Positions 1-8,176 of a DNA stretch of 64,000 nucleotides are shown in pieces (the first letter of the stretch is position 1; every line of letters starts with the position of its first letter). The DNA is from Thermocrispum agreste DSM 44070 (GTDB taxonomy: Bacteria; Actinomycetota; Actinomycetes; Mycobacteriales; Pseudonocardiaceae): assembly GCF_000427905.1 (NCBI RefSeq), contig NZ_ATYX01000006.1:124001-188000 (forward strand), given 5' to 3'. The notes beneath the pieces were generated by a model. It was not told the DNA's origin and did not search any database. It worked only from the letters and a program-made list of their open reading frames with translations. Both the position numbers and the translations under genes were made by a program.

Positions 1-1
1 G

Positions 2-313
2 GCCGCGCTCGAGCTGCGCACGGTGCCGACCGAGCTGGCCGAGGAGCACTACGCCGAGCACAAGGACAAGCCGTTCTTCGGCGAGCTGCTGGAGTTCATC
101 ACCTCCGGCCCGGTGGTGGCCGCGGTGGTGGAAGGCGAGCGCGCGGTCGAGGCGTTCCGGCAGCTGGCCGGCGCCACCGACCCGGTCAGGGCGAACACCG
201 GCAGCATCCGGGGCGACTTCGGCCTGCAGGTGCAGAACAACATCGTGCACGGGTCGGACTCTCCGGAGTCGGCCGAGCGCGAGATCAAGCTCTGGTTCCC
301 GAACCTGGCCTGA
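2..313 (+). CDS. ndk: Nucleoside diphosphate kinase, C-terminal part (5' end outside window)
   Basis: Partial gene, open at the left edge of the window. Ndk transfers the gamma-phosphate from ATP to NDPs through a phosphohistidine and balances cytosolic NTP pools. About 103 C-terminal residues of a protein normally near 136 are present. The active-site histidine lies in [16 protein letters not shown], and the family signature region [17 protein letters not shown] precedes it. The ending LWFPNLA is typical of actinobacterial Ndk. In M. tuberculosis ndkA lies just upstream of rne; here about 4.5 kb of accessory DNA separates them. Identity is certain; only the start is missing. Confidence 0.96.
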   Translation, partial: AALELRTVPTELAEEHYAEHKDKPFFGELLEFITSGPVVAAVVEGERAVEAFRQLAGATDPVRANTGSIRGDFGLQVQNNIVHGSDSPESAEREIKLWFPNLA

Positions 314-741
314 ACGGCCGGGGTGCGATCGGCCCGAGGTCGTCGGCCCGGGCCGGTCCCTCCGGCACGATCAGGGCATCCGGCTGGCCCGGTGGCGTCG
401 TGCGCCCGGTGTGGCTGCGGCATGACGTCGCCGGGCCTTGCCGTGCTCGCCGCACGTCGTGGTGTCGCGACGCGCCGGGAAGTTCTCGTGGGGGCCGGGT
501 TGGACGGAGTGATCGTGGCCGTGCCCGCTCCCGCCGGGTAGTGCTCGTGGGGCCTGGCCTGGCCTGCGCGTCTTCGTCCGGGGAGCCGTGCAGCGACGGG
601 ATCCGTACCCGTCGTGCGGTTCACCGGGAGGCCACCGGTTGGGTCTGCCTGGAGCTGGACCGCCCGCTCCACCGGGACTCCAGTCGGGATCAGGACGATC
701 CGGATCACGCAAGGGACACGCTGCTTGGCTTCTGAACACAC
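314..741. other. Intergenic region without a convincing gene
   Basis: Open frames occur on both strands, but they are Arg/Pro/Gly-rich, have no recognisable domain and no good ribosome site, and look like by-products of high GC. Two short similar strings (around 484-500 and 541-556, both containing CTCGTGGGG) are the only internal repetition noticed. I see no gene here. Confidence 0.6.
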
Positions 742-779
742 GCCCCCTCCTCGGGTCTTACGGGCCTCGGGGAGGGGGC
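742..779 (-). terminator. Strong GC hairpin, probable terminator
   Basis: Positions 742-755 pair with 766-779 (nine perfect GC-rich base pairs, GCCCCCTCC with GGAGGGGGC, extended by about five more including G-U pairs) around a ten-base loop. There is no U-tract, which is common for actinobacterial terminators. It lies about 70 bp downstream of the minus-strand gene ending at 849, so it most likely terminates that transcript. Confidence 0.6.
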
Positions 780-848
780 CGTTCTGCACCTCAGGGGTAG
801 TTGGAATCCCAGCCGATACACGTGGGAGACCGTGCACCGGCTGGGAAG

Positions 849-1127
849 TCACAAGGGGAAGTCAAGCACCGTGGCCCCGGCGCGCTCGAGTTCCATCTTG
901 GGGCCGATCACCTCGTCGGACACGCTTGAGTCGATGGTGCTCACGCGCTCCCAATTGACCCGCGCAATGAAGTCTCCGATTTCGGCCAGGTGCTCGCCGT
1001 ACCTACGCAGGATCGGCGAATCGGGCAGGTCGCCTTCGCGCAGGGCGCGAGTGATCATCAGCACCCCGCGCGCCAGGTCTACATTCGTCTGCGCCACTTC
1101 GGCCAGCAGCGTTCGATTGATGTCCAT
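849..1127 (-). CDS. Small hypothetical protein beside an XRE-DUF397 module
   Basis: A 92-residue protein with no recognised domain. It is soluble, begins MDINRTLLAEVAQTN, is mostly amphipathic alpha-helical in character (LARGVLMITRALREG, RRYGEHLAEIGDFI) and ends ATVLDFPL. The start at 1127 is supported by a GAGGGGAA ribosome site a few bases upstream. It runs divergently from the XRE regulator at 1348 and overlaps the 3' half of the small zinc-ribbon frame starting at 1236, suggesting a coupled two-gene transcript. Function unknown. Proteins of this size often accompany DUF397/XRE pairs in actinomycetes, which is the only contextual hint. Confidence 0.6.
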   Translation of the reverse strand: MDINRTLLAEVAQTNVDLARGVLMITRALREGDLPDSPILRRYGEHLAEIGDFIARVNWERVSTIDSSVSDEVIGPKMELERAGATVLDFPL

Positions 1128-1236
1128 CGGTTCCCCTCGGGCCGCACACCGGACAGTCCGGCTGGTCGTGGTCGAGCGGGGGCCTGTGCCCCATGCACGT
1201 GAAGGTGACCGAGAAGGTGATCGCCCTCGTTCCCAT
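1003..1236 (-). CDS. Possible small zinc-ribbon protein overlapping the next gene
   Basis: A 77-residue frame with a good ribosome site (GGGAGG, about seven bases before the ATG at 1236). Its first 36 codons end almost always in G or C, as expected of real coding DNA here. They carry C14-x2-H17 and C28-x2-C31 (TCMGH and DCPVCG), a plausible four-ligand zinc site. The codon signature collapses near 1130, where the following gene starts in another frame, so the last 40 residues may be read-through of that gene's DNA. It could be a genuine overlapping gene or one that has lost its stop. Function unknown. Confidence 0.42.
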   Translation of the reverse strand: MGTRAITFSVTFTCMGHRPPLDHDQPDCPVCGPRGTDGHQSNAAGRSGADECRPGARGADDHSRPARRRPARFADPA

Positions 1237-1273
1237 GCGTTGCCTCCCGCGCCCCTCCGTGCAACCATTGCTA

Positions 1274-1316
1274 CTTGCAGTGCAAGCGTTGCAACAACAA
1301 TTTGTTGCAGCAACGC
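1274..1316. promoter_or_regulatory. Cluster of palindromes in the divergent promoter region (candidate XRE operators)
   Basis: Three nested or adjacent symmetric elements lie between the divergent starts at 1236 and 1348. CTTGCAGTGCAAG (1274-1286) is a perfect palindrome around a central G. CAACAATTTGTTG (1295-1307) is a perfect palindrome around a central T. GCGTTGC (1286-1292) and GCAACGC (1310-1316) form outer arms. The local sequence is much more A+T-rich than its surroundings. The position suits autoregulation by the adjacent XRE protein; binding itself is inference. Confidence 0.5.
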
Positions 1317-1347
1317 AACCTCAAGGGAGCACCCGATCGGAGTAGGA

Positions 1348-2184
1348 ATGCCCCGGAAAGGACCCGGCACGAAGGCTCGCAACCTGGCAGCAGAGCTCCG
1401 AAAGCTGCGTGAATCGCGGGGCCTTCGGCTGTCCGACGTGGCCGAGGACATCGGCTGGGACAAGAGCAAGCTGTCGCGTACCGAGAACGGGCTGCGCAAC
1501 TTCACTCTCGAGGAGGTCGTCCAGCTTCTCGGCTACTACAAGGTCAAGGGTGACCAGTACGCCCGCCTAGTGGCGGCCGCCCGCAGCATGAACGAACCCG
1601 GCTGGTGGGAGTTCGACCTGCAAGGGTTGTCGGAGGACTCACGGACGCTTGTGGCCTACGAGTCGTCGGCGGACGAGATCATCAGCTGGTCGCCGTTTCT
1701 GATCCCCGGCCTCCTGCAGACGCCCGACTACACGGGCGAGCTCTTGCGAGCGCATGGCGGCCTGACGTTCGAGCAACGCCAGGAGCGAGTGGCCGGCCGG
1801 CTCCGTAGGCAACAGGTGCTCAATCGGAAGGACGTCCGGTTCGTCGGCTTCATCGCCGAACTCTCGCTGCGGACTCCCGGCATCGAGCGACCGGTGATGC
1901 GGCGCCAGCTCGCCCACCTTCTGGAGATGCAGCGGCGGCCCAACGTGTCCGTTCGCGTGGTCCCCTGGGACGCTACTCCGCACCGGGCACTGTTGACGCC
2001 GTTCATCTTTCTCCGGAGTACGTCAGACGTGGTTCACGTCGAGTTGATCAGTTCGGGAGTCTTCCTCGACGATGAGGACGACACCCGGGTGTATGAGAAG
2101 ATCATCACGGAACTTGACGCGACTTCTCTCAGCGAAGCAGAGTCCGTGCGGGTGATCGAGGCACAGGAAGGTGAGCGGACATGA
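1348..2184 (+). CDS. XRE-family regulator with C-terminal DUF5753 domain
   Basis: A 278-residue DNA-binding protein. Residues about 8-70 form an XRE-type helix-turn-helix (AELRKLRESRGLRLSDVAEDI, then DKSKLSRTENG). Residues about 85-270 match the DUF5753 ligand/partner domain of actinobacterial regulators (motifs WSPFLIPGLLQTPDY and RPNVSVRVVPW). The ATG at 1348 begins the conserved N-terminus; the longer frame upstream lacks family features. The stop overlaps the following DUF397 start by four bases (ATGA), the usual arrangement of this pair. In Streptomyces such pairs (BldB/WhiJ-like systems) modulate development or antibiotic production; the target here is unknown. Confidence 0.93.
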   Translation: MPRKGPGTKARNLAAELRKLRESRGLRLSDVAEDIGWDKSKLSRTENGLRNFTLEEVVQLLGYYKVKGDQYARLVAAARSMNEPGWWEFDLQGLSEDSRTLVAYESSADEIISWSPFLIPGLLQTPDYTGELLRAHGGLTFEQRQERVAGRLRRQQVLNRKDVRFVGFIAELSLRTPGIERPVMRRQLAHLLEMQRRPNVSVRVVPWDATPHRALLTPFIFLRSTSDVVHVELISSGVFLDDEDDTRVYEKIITELDATSLSEAESVRVIEAQEGERT

Positions 2185-2399
2185 AGGACTTCCAGCGGCG
2201 CATGGAGGAGCTGAGCGGTTGGCACAAGAGCTCCTACAGCGCTCACTCGGACAACTGCGTCGAGGTCGGCTACGGGCCGGGTATCGTCGGCGTGCGCGAC
2301 ACGAAGGACCGGGACGGTGGGACTCTCGTCTTCACCCGCGACGAGTGGACGGCCTTCATTCGCGGCGTCAAGGCCGGCGAGTTCGACAACGTGCTCTAA
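2181..2399 (+). CDS. DUF397 domain protein, partner of the XRE regulator
   Basis: A 72-residue protein with the DUF397 hallmarks: GWHKSSYSAHSDNCVEVGY near the N-terminus, VGVRDTKDRDGGTLVF in the centre and EWTAFIRGVKAGEFD at the end. It overlaps the upstream regulator by four bases, so translation is coupled. In characterised pairs the DUF397 protein is a small antagonist or partner of the cognate XRE/DUF5753 protein; by analogy it should relieve or modulate repression here. A hairpin terminator follows at 2416. The gene is complete with normal codon use. Confidence 0.92.
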   Translation: MKDFQRRMEELSGWHKSSYSAHSDNCVEVGYGPGIVGVRDTKDRDGGTLVFTRDEWTAFIRGVKAGEFDNVL

Positions 2400-2415
2400 A
2401 CCCGCGCTGACCAGG

Positions 2416-2441
2416 GCCCCTCCCGAGCCAACGGGAGGGGC
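2416..2441 (+). terminator. Rho-independent-type hairpin after DUF397 gene
   Basis: GCCCCTCCCG and CGGGAGGGGC form a ten-pair perfect stem around the loop AGCCAA, 17 bases after the DUF397 stop codon. A short mixed-T stretch (CTACTTCGTATT) follows. It most likely ends the XRE-DUF397 transcript. Confidence 0.75.
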
Positions 2442-2475
2442 TACTTCGTATTCAGGACCCAACTATTTCTACTGA

Positions 2476-2661
2476 ACGGACGAGGCTGAGCAGCTGTGCG
2501 ACCGGCTGGTGGTCATGGACGGCGGCCGCATCGTCGCCGAGGGCTCGTCGTCGGCGCTCATCGCCAGGTGCTCCAGCCGGGAGGTGCTCGAGCTGCGCTT
2601 CGCCCCTGGTGAGCAGGCCGGCCAGGAGCAGCAAGTCGAGGGGCTGGCCGACCGCATCTGA
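2476..2661 (+). pseudogene. Remnant of ABC-exporter ATPase (NodI/DrrA type)
   Basis: About 60 codons of an ABC ATPase C-terminal region remain: DEAEQLCDRLVVMDGGRIVAEG is the diagnostic stretch just past the switch histidine of NodI/DrrA ATPases, followed by SREVLELRF. Walker A, signature motif and Walker B are all missing. The frame is preceded by a stop (2473) and ends prematurely at 2659-2661, directly against the permease remnant. Both ends are therefore deletion scars; the fragment cannot encode a working ATPase. Confidence 0.8.
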
Positions 2662-2897
2662 TCGTCATCCCGCTGTTTCTGTTCTCGACGACGTTCTACC
2701 CGTTGTCGGTGTACCCGGAGCAGCTGCAGTGGGTGGTCCAGCTATCGCCCCTGTACCACGGAGTCGAGCTGCTTCGTCAGTGTGCGCACGGTGTTTTCGA
2801 CGTCGGCATGCTCGGCAATTGCGCGGTCCTGATCGTCCTGGCCGTCGTCGGCGTGGCCGGCACCGTGCGGCGTATCGGTTCGATGCTGCTGCGCTGA
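2661..2897 (+). pseudogene. Remnant of ABC-2 type exporter permease (NodJ/DrrB type)
   Basis: About 78 C-terminal codons of an ABC-2 permease remain: IPLFLFSTTFYPLSVYP, then LSPLYHGVELLRQC and a final membrane helix LIVLAVVGVAGTVRR. The first two thirds of the gene are deleted, and the fragment abuts the ATPase remnant in a different frame. The original operon was presumably ATPase plus permease, collapsed by an internal deletion. The last 156 bp lie antisense to the 3' end of the convergent protease gene. Confidence 0.8.
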
Positions 2898-4385
2898 TTC
2901 GGTCGAGCTGGTGGCGATGGTCGCGGTGCCGTCGCGCGTGTCCGCGGCGGTGTCGTCGTCGGATTCCCTGCTGAAGGCTTGCACCGCGGCCAGCGCGTCC
3001 ACCAGGCCGTGGCCGTAGAAGCTGTTGTAGCCCCGGTAACCGGTGCAGAAGGCGTCCTGATGGCCGTCACCGGTGCGGTCGTAATCGGCCGGGCACGCCG
3101 TCTGCCGCGCGGTCGACTGCAGGGCCTGCCGGATCTCCGCCGGGCCGGCATCCGGGTCCTGGGCGGCCAGAAGGGCGGCGACACCCGCCACGTGCGGCGC
3201 GGCCATGGACGTCCCGCAGGTGTCGGCGTAGCCGCCGGGAATCGTGGAGAGCACGCACTCGCCGTCGTCACCGCCGGGGGCGGTCAACGAGATCACCCCG
3301 AGCCCGTAGGAGCTGTACCCCGACTTGAGGCCCGACCGGTCGACCGCCGACACGGTCAGCACCGACGGGATGCTCGCGGGCAATGCCACACACTCGTCGC
3401 CGGTGCTGCCCGCGGGCGAGAGGTTGACGGCTTCGTTGGTGGCGGCCGCGATGTTCAGCGTGCCGGACTCGGTGGCGTAGTCGGCCGCGCGCGTGATCGC
3501 CTCCCGCACCACACCGAACTCGTCGTCGGACATGCACGACGTCGGCCCGGTGTCGACGAAGAAGCTGGAGTTGGTCACTCGCATCCGCTTCTTGCTCGCC
3601 CACATCAAGCCGCACACCGCGGCCTCCGGATCGACCCGCCCCGCGTCGTCGATCACTTTGATGGACGCGACCCGCACCTGGGGCGCCACGCCGACCACGC
3701 CGACTCCGTCGTCGGCGGCGGCGATGGTGCCCGCCACGTGCGTGCCGTGGACCGACGTGGACGGCCGCCACGCCGCGCGCGAGCGATCGGGCTTGCCGCC
3801 GAGGCATCCCACGGATCGCTCGGTGTCCACGGCGTGGGCGAGCTCGGGATGCCGGTCGTCGACGCCGGAGTCGAGCACCCCGACGATCACCTCGGCGCCG
3901 GGGCCCGCGGCCTCGCGTGCGGCCCGCGCGTTGATCATCTCCAGGCCCCATTGCTCATCGGACCTGTCCGCGGTGTCGGAGGCGTCGTGCCTGCTCTGCG
4001 GGGTGATGCTCGGCTTCGGTGCGCTGTCAGCGGCCGTTTCCGCGCGACGCGCCTGCGCGCTGTAGACCCGGGCCGGCCCCATCGCTTCGGCGAAGAGCGG
4101 ATGCTCGGAGGTGGCGATGCCCACCGCGATCGCGTCGTAGTACACGACCAGCTTGCCGCAAGCCCGTTTGATCTCCCTGCCTGCTTGGCCACGGCCGGTG
4201 CCTTCGTCGAACAGCACGAGGTACCGCAACGAAGTGCCGGTACGGGAGCATCGCTGGCCGTGGGTGCCGTCCGGGTCCGCGCTTGCCGTCGCCACCGGCT
4301 CCGTCGTGGCCAACGTCAGCAGCAGCGCTGCCGCTCCGGCCGCGAACCAACGCCACGCGGGCAGACGGGGCCGCAACAGGGGCAT
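2742..4385 (-). CDS. Secreted subtilisin-like serine protease (S8 family) with inhibitor I9-like propeptide
   Basis: A 547-residue exported protease. Residues about 1-35 are a signal peptide (Arg-rich start, hydrophobic FAAGAAALLLTLATT, then ATASA). Residues about 52-110 resemble an I9 propeptide. The catalytic triad is visible: Asp172 in VLDSGVDD, His213 in VHGTHVAGT and Ser393 in GTSMAAPHVAG; Asn317 is the likely oxyanion residue. I chose the ATG at 4385 because it gives the signal peptide; the longer frame adds 43 low-quality residues. The last 52 or so residues (Asp/Gln/His-rich) are encoded by the antisense of the ABC permease remnant, so this tail is probably recent and non-native. Substrate unknown. 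Confidence 0.9.
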   Translation of the reverse strand: MPLLRPRLPAWRWFAAGAAALLLTLATTEPVATASADPDGTHGQRCSRTGTSLRYLVLFDEGTGRGQAGREIKRACGKLVVYYDAIAVGIATSEHPLFAEAMGPARVYSAQARRAETAADSAPKPSITPQSRHDASDTADRSDEQWGLEMINARAAREAAGPGAEVIVGVLDSGVDDRHPELAHAVDTERSVGCLGGKPDRSRAAWRPSTSVHGTHVAGTIAAADDGVGVVGVAPQVRVASIKVIDDAGRVDPEAAVCGLMWASKKRMRVTNSSFFVDTGPTSCMSDDEFGVVREAITRAADYATESGTLNIAAATNEAVNLSPAGSTGDECVALPASIPSVLTVSAVDRSGLKSGYSSYGLGVISLTAPGGDDGECVLSTIPGGYADTCGTSMAAPHVAGVAALLAAQDPDAGPAEIRQALQSTARQTACPADYDRTGDGHQDAFCTGYRGYNSFYGHGLVDALAAVQAFSRESDDDTAADTRDGTATIATSSTESAQQHRTDTPHGAGHADDGQDDQDRAIAEHADVENTVRTLTKQLDSVVQGR

Positions 4386-4831
4386 AGCTGCGCACGGTAG
4401 CCAGTGTGTGCCGTCACGACAAGAGGCCACGGCGCGCCGGCGGCAACTTCGCCCTTGCGGGCCTTCTGGGCCGTGGTGTGGGATACTGGCCGTGACCCTG
4501 GTGTCGGGCGCCACCCGTTTCGGGTGTCGACGCCGAGGTCAGGCGGTCAGTCGGACGAGCCCCGCTGCCCAGGCCGGCTCGCGCCGCGGCCAGCGGCCCG
4601 CGAAGGTCCAGGTGTGCTGTCTTACAGATCGGGCGAGGGCGCTCGGGCAGGCCGCCGGGTAAGGACACCCGCCATCGACAGCGCGCCGGGGCATGTCGAC
4701 GTCGTTGATGGTGTGACACAGGATTCCCGCCAGGGCGCGAGCTTTGGCGGCTGACAACAGAAGGGGCCCCTGCGCGGCCGCGTCGGGACATCGAGCACAT
4801 GTCGTGACGCGCCCGGGGGCGGAGGAGATTT
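4386..4831. other. Divergent intergenic region and rne leader
   Basis: 446 bp between the protease and rne. An extended -10-like GATACT lies at 4482-4487, but no convincing -35 was found, so the promoter call is weak. A perfect ten-base palindrome (AGGGGCCCCT) lies near 4761. The rne ribosome site is GGAGGAG just before the ATG at 4832. Other short frames here look like GC artefacts. Confidence 0.45.
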
Positions 4832-7800
4832 ATGTCGAATGCGGAAACACCCGCCGAGCAGACCGGCGGGAATACCGCCACACCCGCTCGAGCTCCGTTG
4901 TCGTCGATCCCGCCGCGGATCAGAGTGCATGCGCTTGCCAAGCTGCTGGGCACGACCAGCAGGGAGTTGCTGGACAAGCTCTCCGCGGAGGGGTTCGACG
5001 CCCGTAGTCCGCAGTCGACCGTGTCGCGCGGTGTCGCGCTGCGGTTGGCGGAAAGCTACGGGGTCGCCGACAGCGGCACGGACGACGCCGGTGAGCGGGT
5101 AGGCGGTAATGGCGAAGAAGCAAGCAAGCAACGGAGTGAGTCCGGCGCACCGGCACCGAAGGCGGAGGAGCCGGGCCGTGCCGGTGCACAGGCGCCGGCC
5201 GTAGCGGCGGCCGGGCAGGAGCCGACGGTGCCGCCAGCGGTACCGGGAGCGTCGGGGCAGTTGTTCTCTGCCCCGCAGGTGGCGCAGCCGGAGCCGGCGC
5301 CCCAGCCCGCGTTCAGCGCCCCGCCGCCGGCGGCGTCGCCGCAGCCGTTGTTCGCGCCTCCGGCGCCGGTGTTCGTGCAGCCGGACGAGGCCGAGCCGAT
5401 CCCGGTGAGCAAGACCGTCGAGGAGGACGCCGAGCCCGCCGGGGAGCCGCCCCGGGAGGACGAGGGCCGCGGCGACGAGGAGCAAGGCACGCGGCGCAGG
5501 CGCCGGCGCGGACGGCGTGGCCGCGGCCGCGGCAAAGGTGGCGAGTCGAGCGCCGAGTCGTCCGAGCAGGAGCAGGCGGCTGCCGAAGCCGGCGTGCCGG
5601 ATGGCAAGCCGGAGCCGGACGGGCAGGGCGAGGCCGGCGCGGAGCCCGCGCCCGAGGACGGCGGCAAGGACAAGGCAGGTGACAAGGCGGCCGATGGCGG
5701 TGCGGCGTCGAACGGTGGTGACGACGCCGAAGCCGAGCGTGCCGACGAGACCACGGCAGCGGACAAGGGGGAAGCTGCCGAGGCCAACGGCACCGAGGTC
5801 GAAGGCAGCACGCGCCGTCGGCGCAGGCGGCGCCGCCGGCGCAGCGCGGACAACGGGGAAGCCGCCGGAAGCGCCGACTCCACCGCCGACGAGCAGGCGA
5901 CCCGCTCGGACGACGACCAGGTGCGCAGCGTGCGCGGGTCGACCCGGCTGGAGGCCAAGCGGCAACGCAGGCGGGACGGCCGGGAAGCGGGCCGCCGCCG
6001 AGCACCGATCCTGTCCGAGGCCGAGTTCCTGGCCCGGCGCGAATCGGTCGAGCGCACCATGGTGGTGCGCGAGCGGGTCGGCAACGGCGAGCGCACCACG
6101 CAGATCGGCGTGCTGGAGGACGGCGTGCTCGTCGAGCACTTCGTCACCTCCTCCGGTCAGGGTTCCATCGTCGGCAACGTGTACCTGGGCCGGGTGCAGA
6201 ACGTGCTGCCGTCGATGGAGGCGGCGTTCGTCGACATCGGCCGGGGCCGCAACGCGGTGCTGTACGCGGGCGAGGTCGACTGGGACGCGGCCGGCCTGGA
6301 GGGCAAGTCGCGCAAGATCGAGCAGGCGCTCTCACCCGGCGACCAGGTGCTGGTCCAGGTCACCAAGGACCCGGTCGGGCACAAGGGCGCGCGGCTGACC
6401 ACGCAGATCTCGCTGCCCGGGCGGTACCTGGTGTACGTGCCGGGTGGCGGCACCACGGGCATCAGCCGCAAGCTGCCGGAGAACGAGCGCCGCAGGCTCA
6501 AGGAGATCCTCAAGCGCATCGTCCCGGACGACGCCGGGGTGATCATCCGCACCGCGTCGGAAGGCATCAGCGAGGAGGAGCTGGCCCGCGACATCAACCG
6601 GTTGCGGGCGCAGTGGGAGACCATCTGCGAGAAGGCGGGCCGGACGCCCAGCGGCGGCAAGAAGGCCAAGAAGAACGCCCCGGCGCTGCTGTACGAGGAG
6701 CCGGATCTGCTGGTGAAGGTCGTGCGTGACCTGTTCACCGAGGACTTCAGCAAGATGATCATCCAGGGCTCGGTGGCCTGGGAGACCATCAACTCCTACG
6801 TGCAGAACGTGGCCCCGGACCTGGCCGACCGGCTGGAGCGCTACACGGGCAACGGCGACGTCTTCCACGACTACCGGATCGACGAGCAGATCGCCAAGGC
6901 GCTGGATCGCAAGGTGTGGCTGCCGTCCGGCGGGTACCTGGTCATCGACCGCACCGAGGCGATGACCGTCATCGACGTCAACACCGGCAAGTTCACCGGC
7001 TCCGGCGGCAACCTGGAGGAGACGGTCACCCGCAACAACCTGGAGTCCGCCGAGGAGATCGTGCGGCAGCTGCGGTTGCGGGACATCGGCGGCATCATCG
7101 TCATCGACTTCATCGACATGGTGCTGGAGTCGAACCGGGAGCTGGTGCTGCGCAGGCTGACCGAGTGCCTGGCCCGCGACCGCACCCGCCACCAGGTCGC
7201 CGAGGTGACGTCGCTCGGCCTGGTGCAGATGACCAGGAAGAAGATCGGCACCGGCCTGCTCGAGGCGTACTCCACGCCGTGCGAGCACTGCAAGGGCCGC
7301 GGTGTCATCGTGGGCACCGAGCCACGCCTTCCGCAGTCCGGCTCGGACGGCAACGGCAAGGGCCGCAAGCGCGGCAAGCAGGACAACGCGGTCGTGCCCG
7401 AGCCCACCCCGCAGCAGCGGGAGAGCGTGGTCAGCGCCGTGGCCGCGATCGCGTCGGCCACCGCCAAGCCGAAGCAGTCCGGTTCCGTCGAGGCGTCCGG
7501 CTCCGGCAAGTCCGAGGCGGCGGGCTCACGCCAGGAGAAGGACGCGAAGCCCGCGCGTGCCAAGGCGGGGCCCAGTGCGGGCGCGGCGGAGCGCGGCAAA
7601 GGCAAGTCCGACCCGCTCGAGCGCGGCGAGGATCGCTCGGCGAAGGCCGGCGAGGGTGTGTCCGGTTCCCCGGCCAGGGACAAGGTCGGGCCGGAGCGCG
7701 ACGGCGGCAAGGGTGCGGCCACGGACGACGTCGGGAAGGCCGAAAGCGACGTCGCGGCGGTTCCGTCCGGTGCGCGGTCGCGCGAGGACGCGTCGGCTCC

Positions 7801-8176
7801 GCAGCAGCCTGCAGACGAGAAGCCCGCGCCGAAGGCTGCCGAGCAGCCGGCGCAGCCCATCGCCGGGCAGACGGAAGCCGCCTCGAGCAACGCGGCTGTC
7901 GAACGCCGTGAGCCGGAGCCCGCGCCCGAGCAGAACGCCAAGCCGGTGACGGCGCTGCAGACGCCTGCGGTCCGGCAGGCGAGCAGGCCGGTGCGCGTCT
8001 CGCGGCCTGCCGGGCCTCCGGAGTCCCGGCCGGACCCGGTCGAGACGGTGCAGACCGCGCCTGCGGGGTCACCGAGCGCCTCCGAGGTGCTCACGCCGGT
8101 GGCCAGGCAGGCCCCGCGGCGGGCGAAGGGCGCGGCTTCCCGGCCGGCAGGACCACCTCCGGCGACCACCACCTGA
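4832..8176 (+). CDS. rne: Ribonuclease E/G family endoribonuclease
   Basis: A 1114-residue RNase E, the main endonuclease for mRNA turnover and rRNA processing and the degradosome scaffold. Residues about 30-80 resemble the IF2 N-terminal domain (IRVHALAKLLGTTSRELLDKL), an actinobacterial feature. Residues about 85-390 are acidic/Ala-rich with two long Arg clusters. An S1 domain follows near 415-510 (FVDIGRGRNAVLYAG). The catalytic region carries Asp715 (IDVNTGKFTG) and Asp759 (VIDFIDM), which bind the metal. The zinc-link cysteines are C817 and C820 (PCEHCKGRG). The C-terminal 270 residues are low-complexity. rplU and rpmA follow, as in M. tuberculosis. Confidence 0.97.
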   Translation: MSNAETPAEQTGGNTATPARAPLSSIPPRIRVHALAKLLGTTSRELLDKLSAEGFDARSPQSTVSRGVALRLAESYGVADSGTDDAGERVGGNGEEASKQRSESGAPAPKAEEPGRAGAQAPAVAAAGQEPTVPPAVPGASGQLFSAPQVAQPEPAPQPAFSAPPPAASPQPLFAPPAPVFVQPDEAEPIPVSKTVEEDAEPAGEPPREDEGRGDEEQGTRRRRRRGRRGRGRGKGGESSAESSEQEQAAAEAGVPDGKPEPDGQGEAGAEPAPEDGGKDKAGDKAADGGAASNGGDDAEAERADETTAADKGEAAEANGTEVEGSTRRRRRRRRRRSADNGEAAGSADSTADEQATRSDDDQVRSVRGSTRLEAKRQRRRDGREAGRRRAPILSEAEFLARRESVERTMVVRERVGNGERTTQIGVLEDGVLVEHFVTSSGQGSIVGNVYLGRVQNVLPSMEAAFVDIGRGRNAVLYAGEVDWDAAGLEGKSRKIEQALSPGDQVLVQVTKDPVGHKGARLTTQISLPGRYLVYVPGGGTTGISRKLPENERRRLKEILKRIVPDDAGVIIRTASEGISEEELARDINRLRAQWETICEKAGRTPSGGKKAKKNAPALLYEEPDLLVKVVRDLFTEDFSKMIIQGSVAWETINSYVQNVAPDLADRLERYTGNGDVFHDYRIDEQIAKALDRKVWLPSGGYLVIDRTEAMTVIDVNTGKFTGSGGNLEETVTRNNLESAEEIVRQLRLRDIGGIIVIDFIDMVLESNRELVLRRLTECLARDRTRHQVAEVTSLGLVQMTRKKIGTGLLEAYSTPCEHCKGRGVIVGTEPRLPQSGSDGNGKGRKRGKQDNAVVPEPTPQQRESVVSAVAAIASATAKPKQSGSVEASGSGKSEAAGSRQEKDAKPARAKAGPSAGAAERGKGKSDPLERGEDRSAKAGEGVSGSPARDKVGPERDGGKGAATDDVGKAESDVAAVPSGARSREDASAPQQPADEKPAPKAAEQPAQPIAGQTEAASSNAAVERREPEPAPEQNAKPVTALQTPAVRQASRPVRVSRPAGPPESRPDPVETVQTAPAGSPSASEVLTPVARQAPRRAKGAASRPAGPPPATTT

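Noticed and set aside
2979-4400. 473-residue plus-strand frame opposite the protease
   Set aside because: Exact antisense shadow of the S8 protease gene, whose catalytic motifs are clear.
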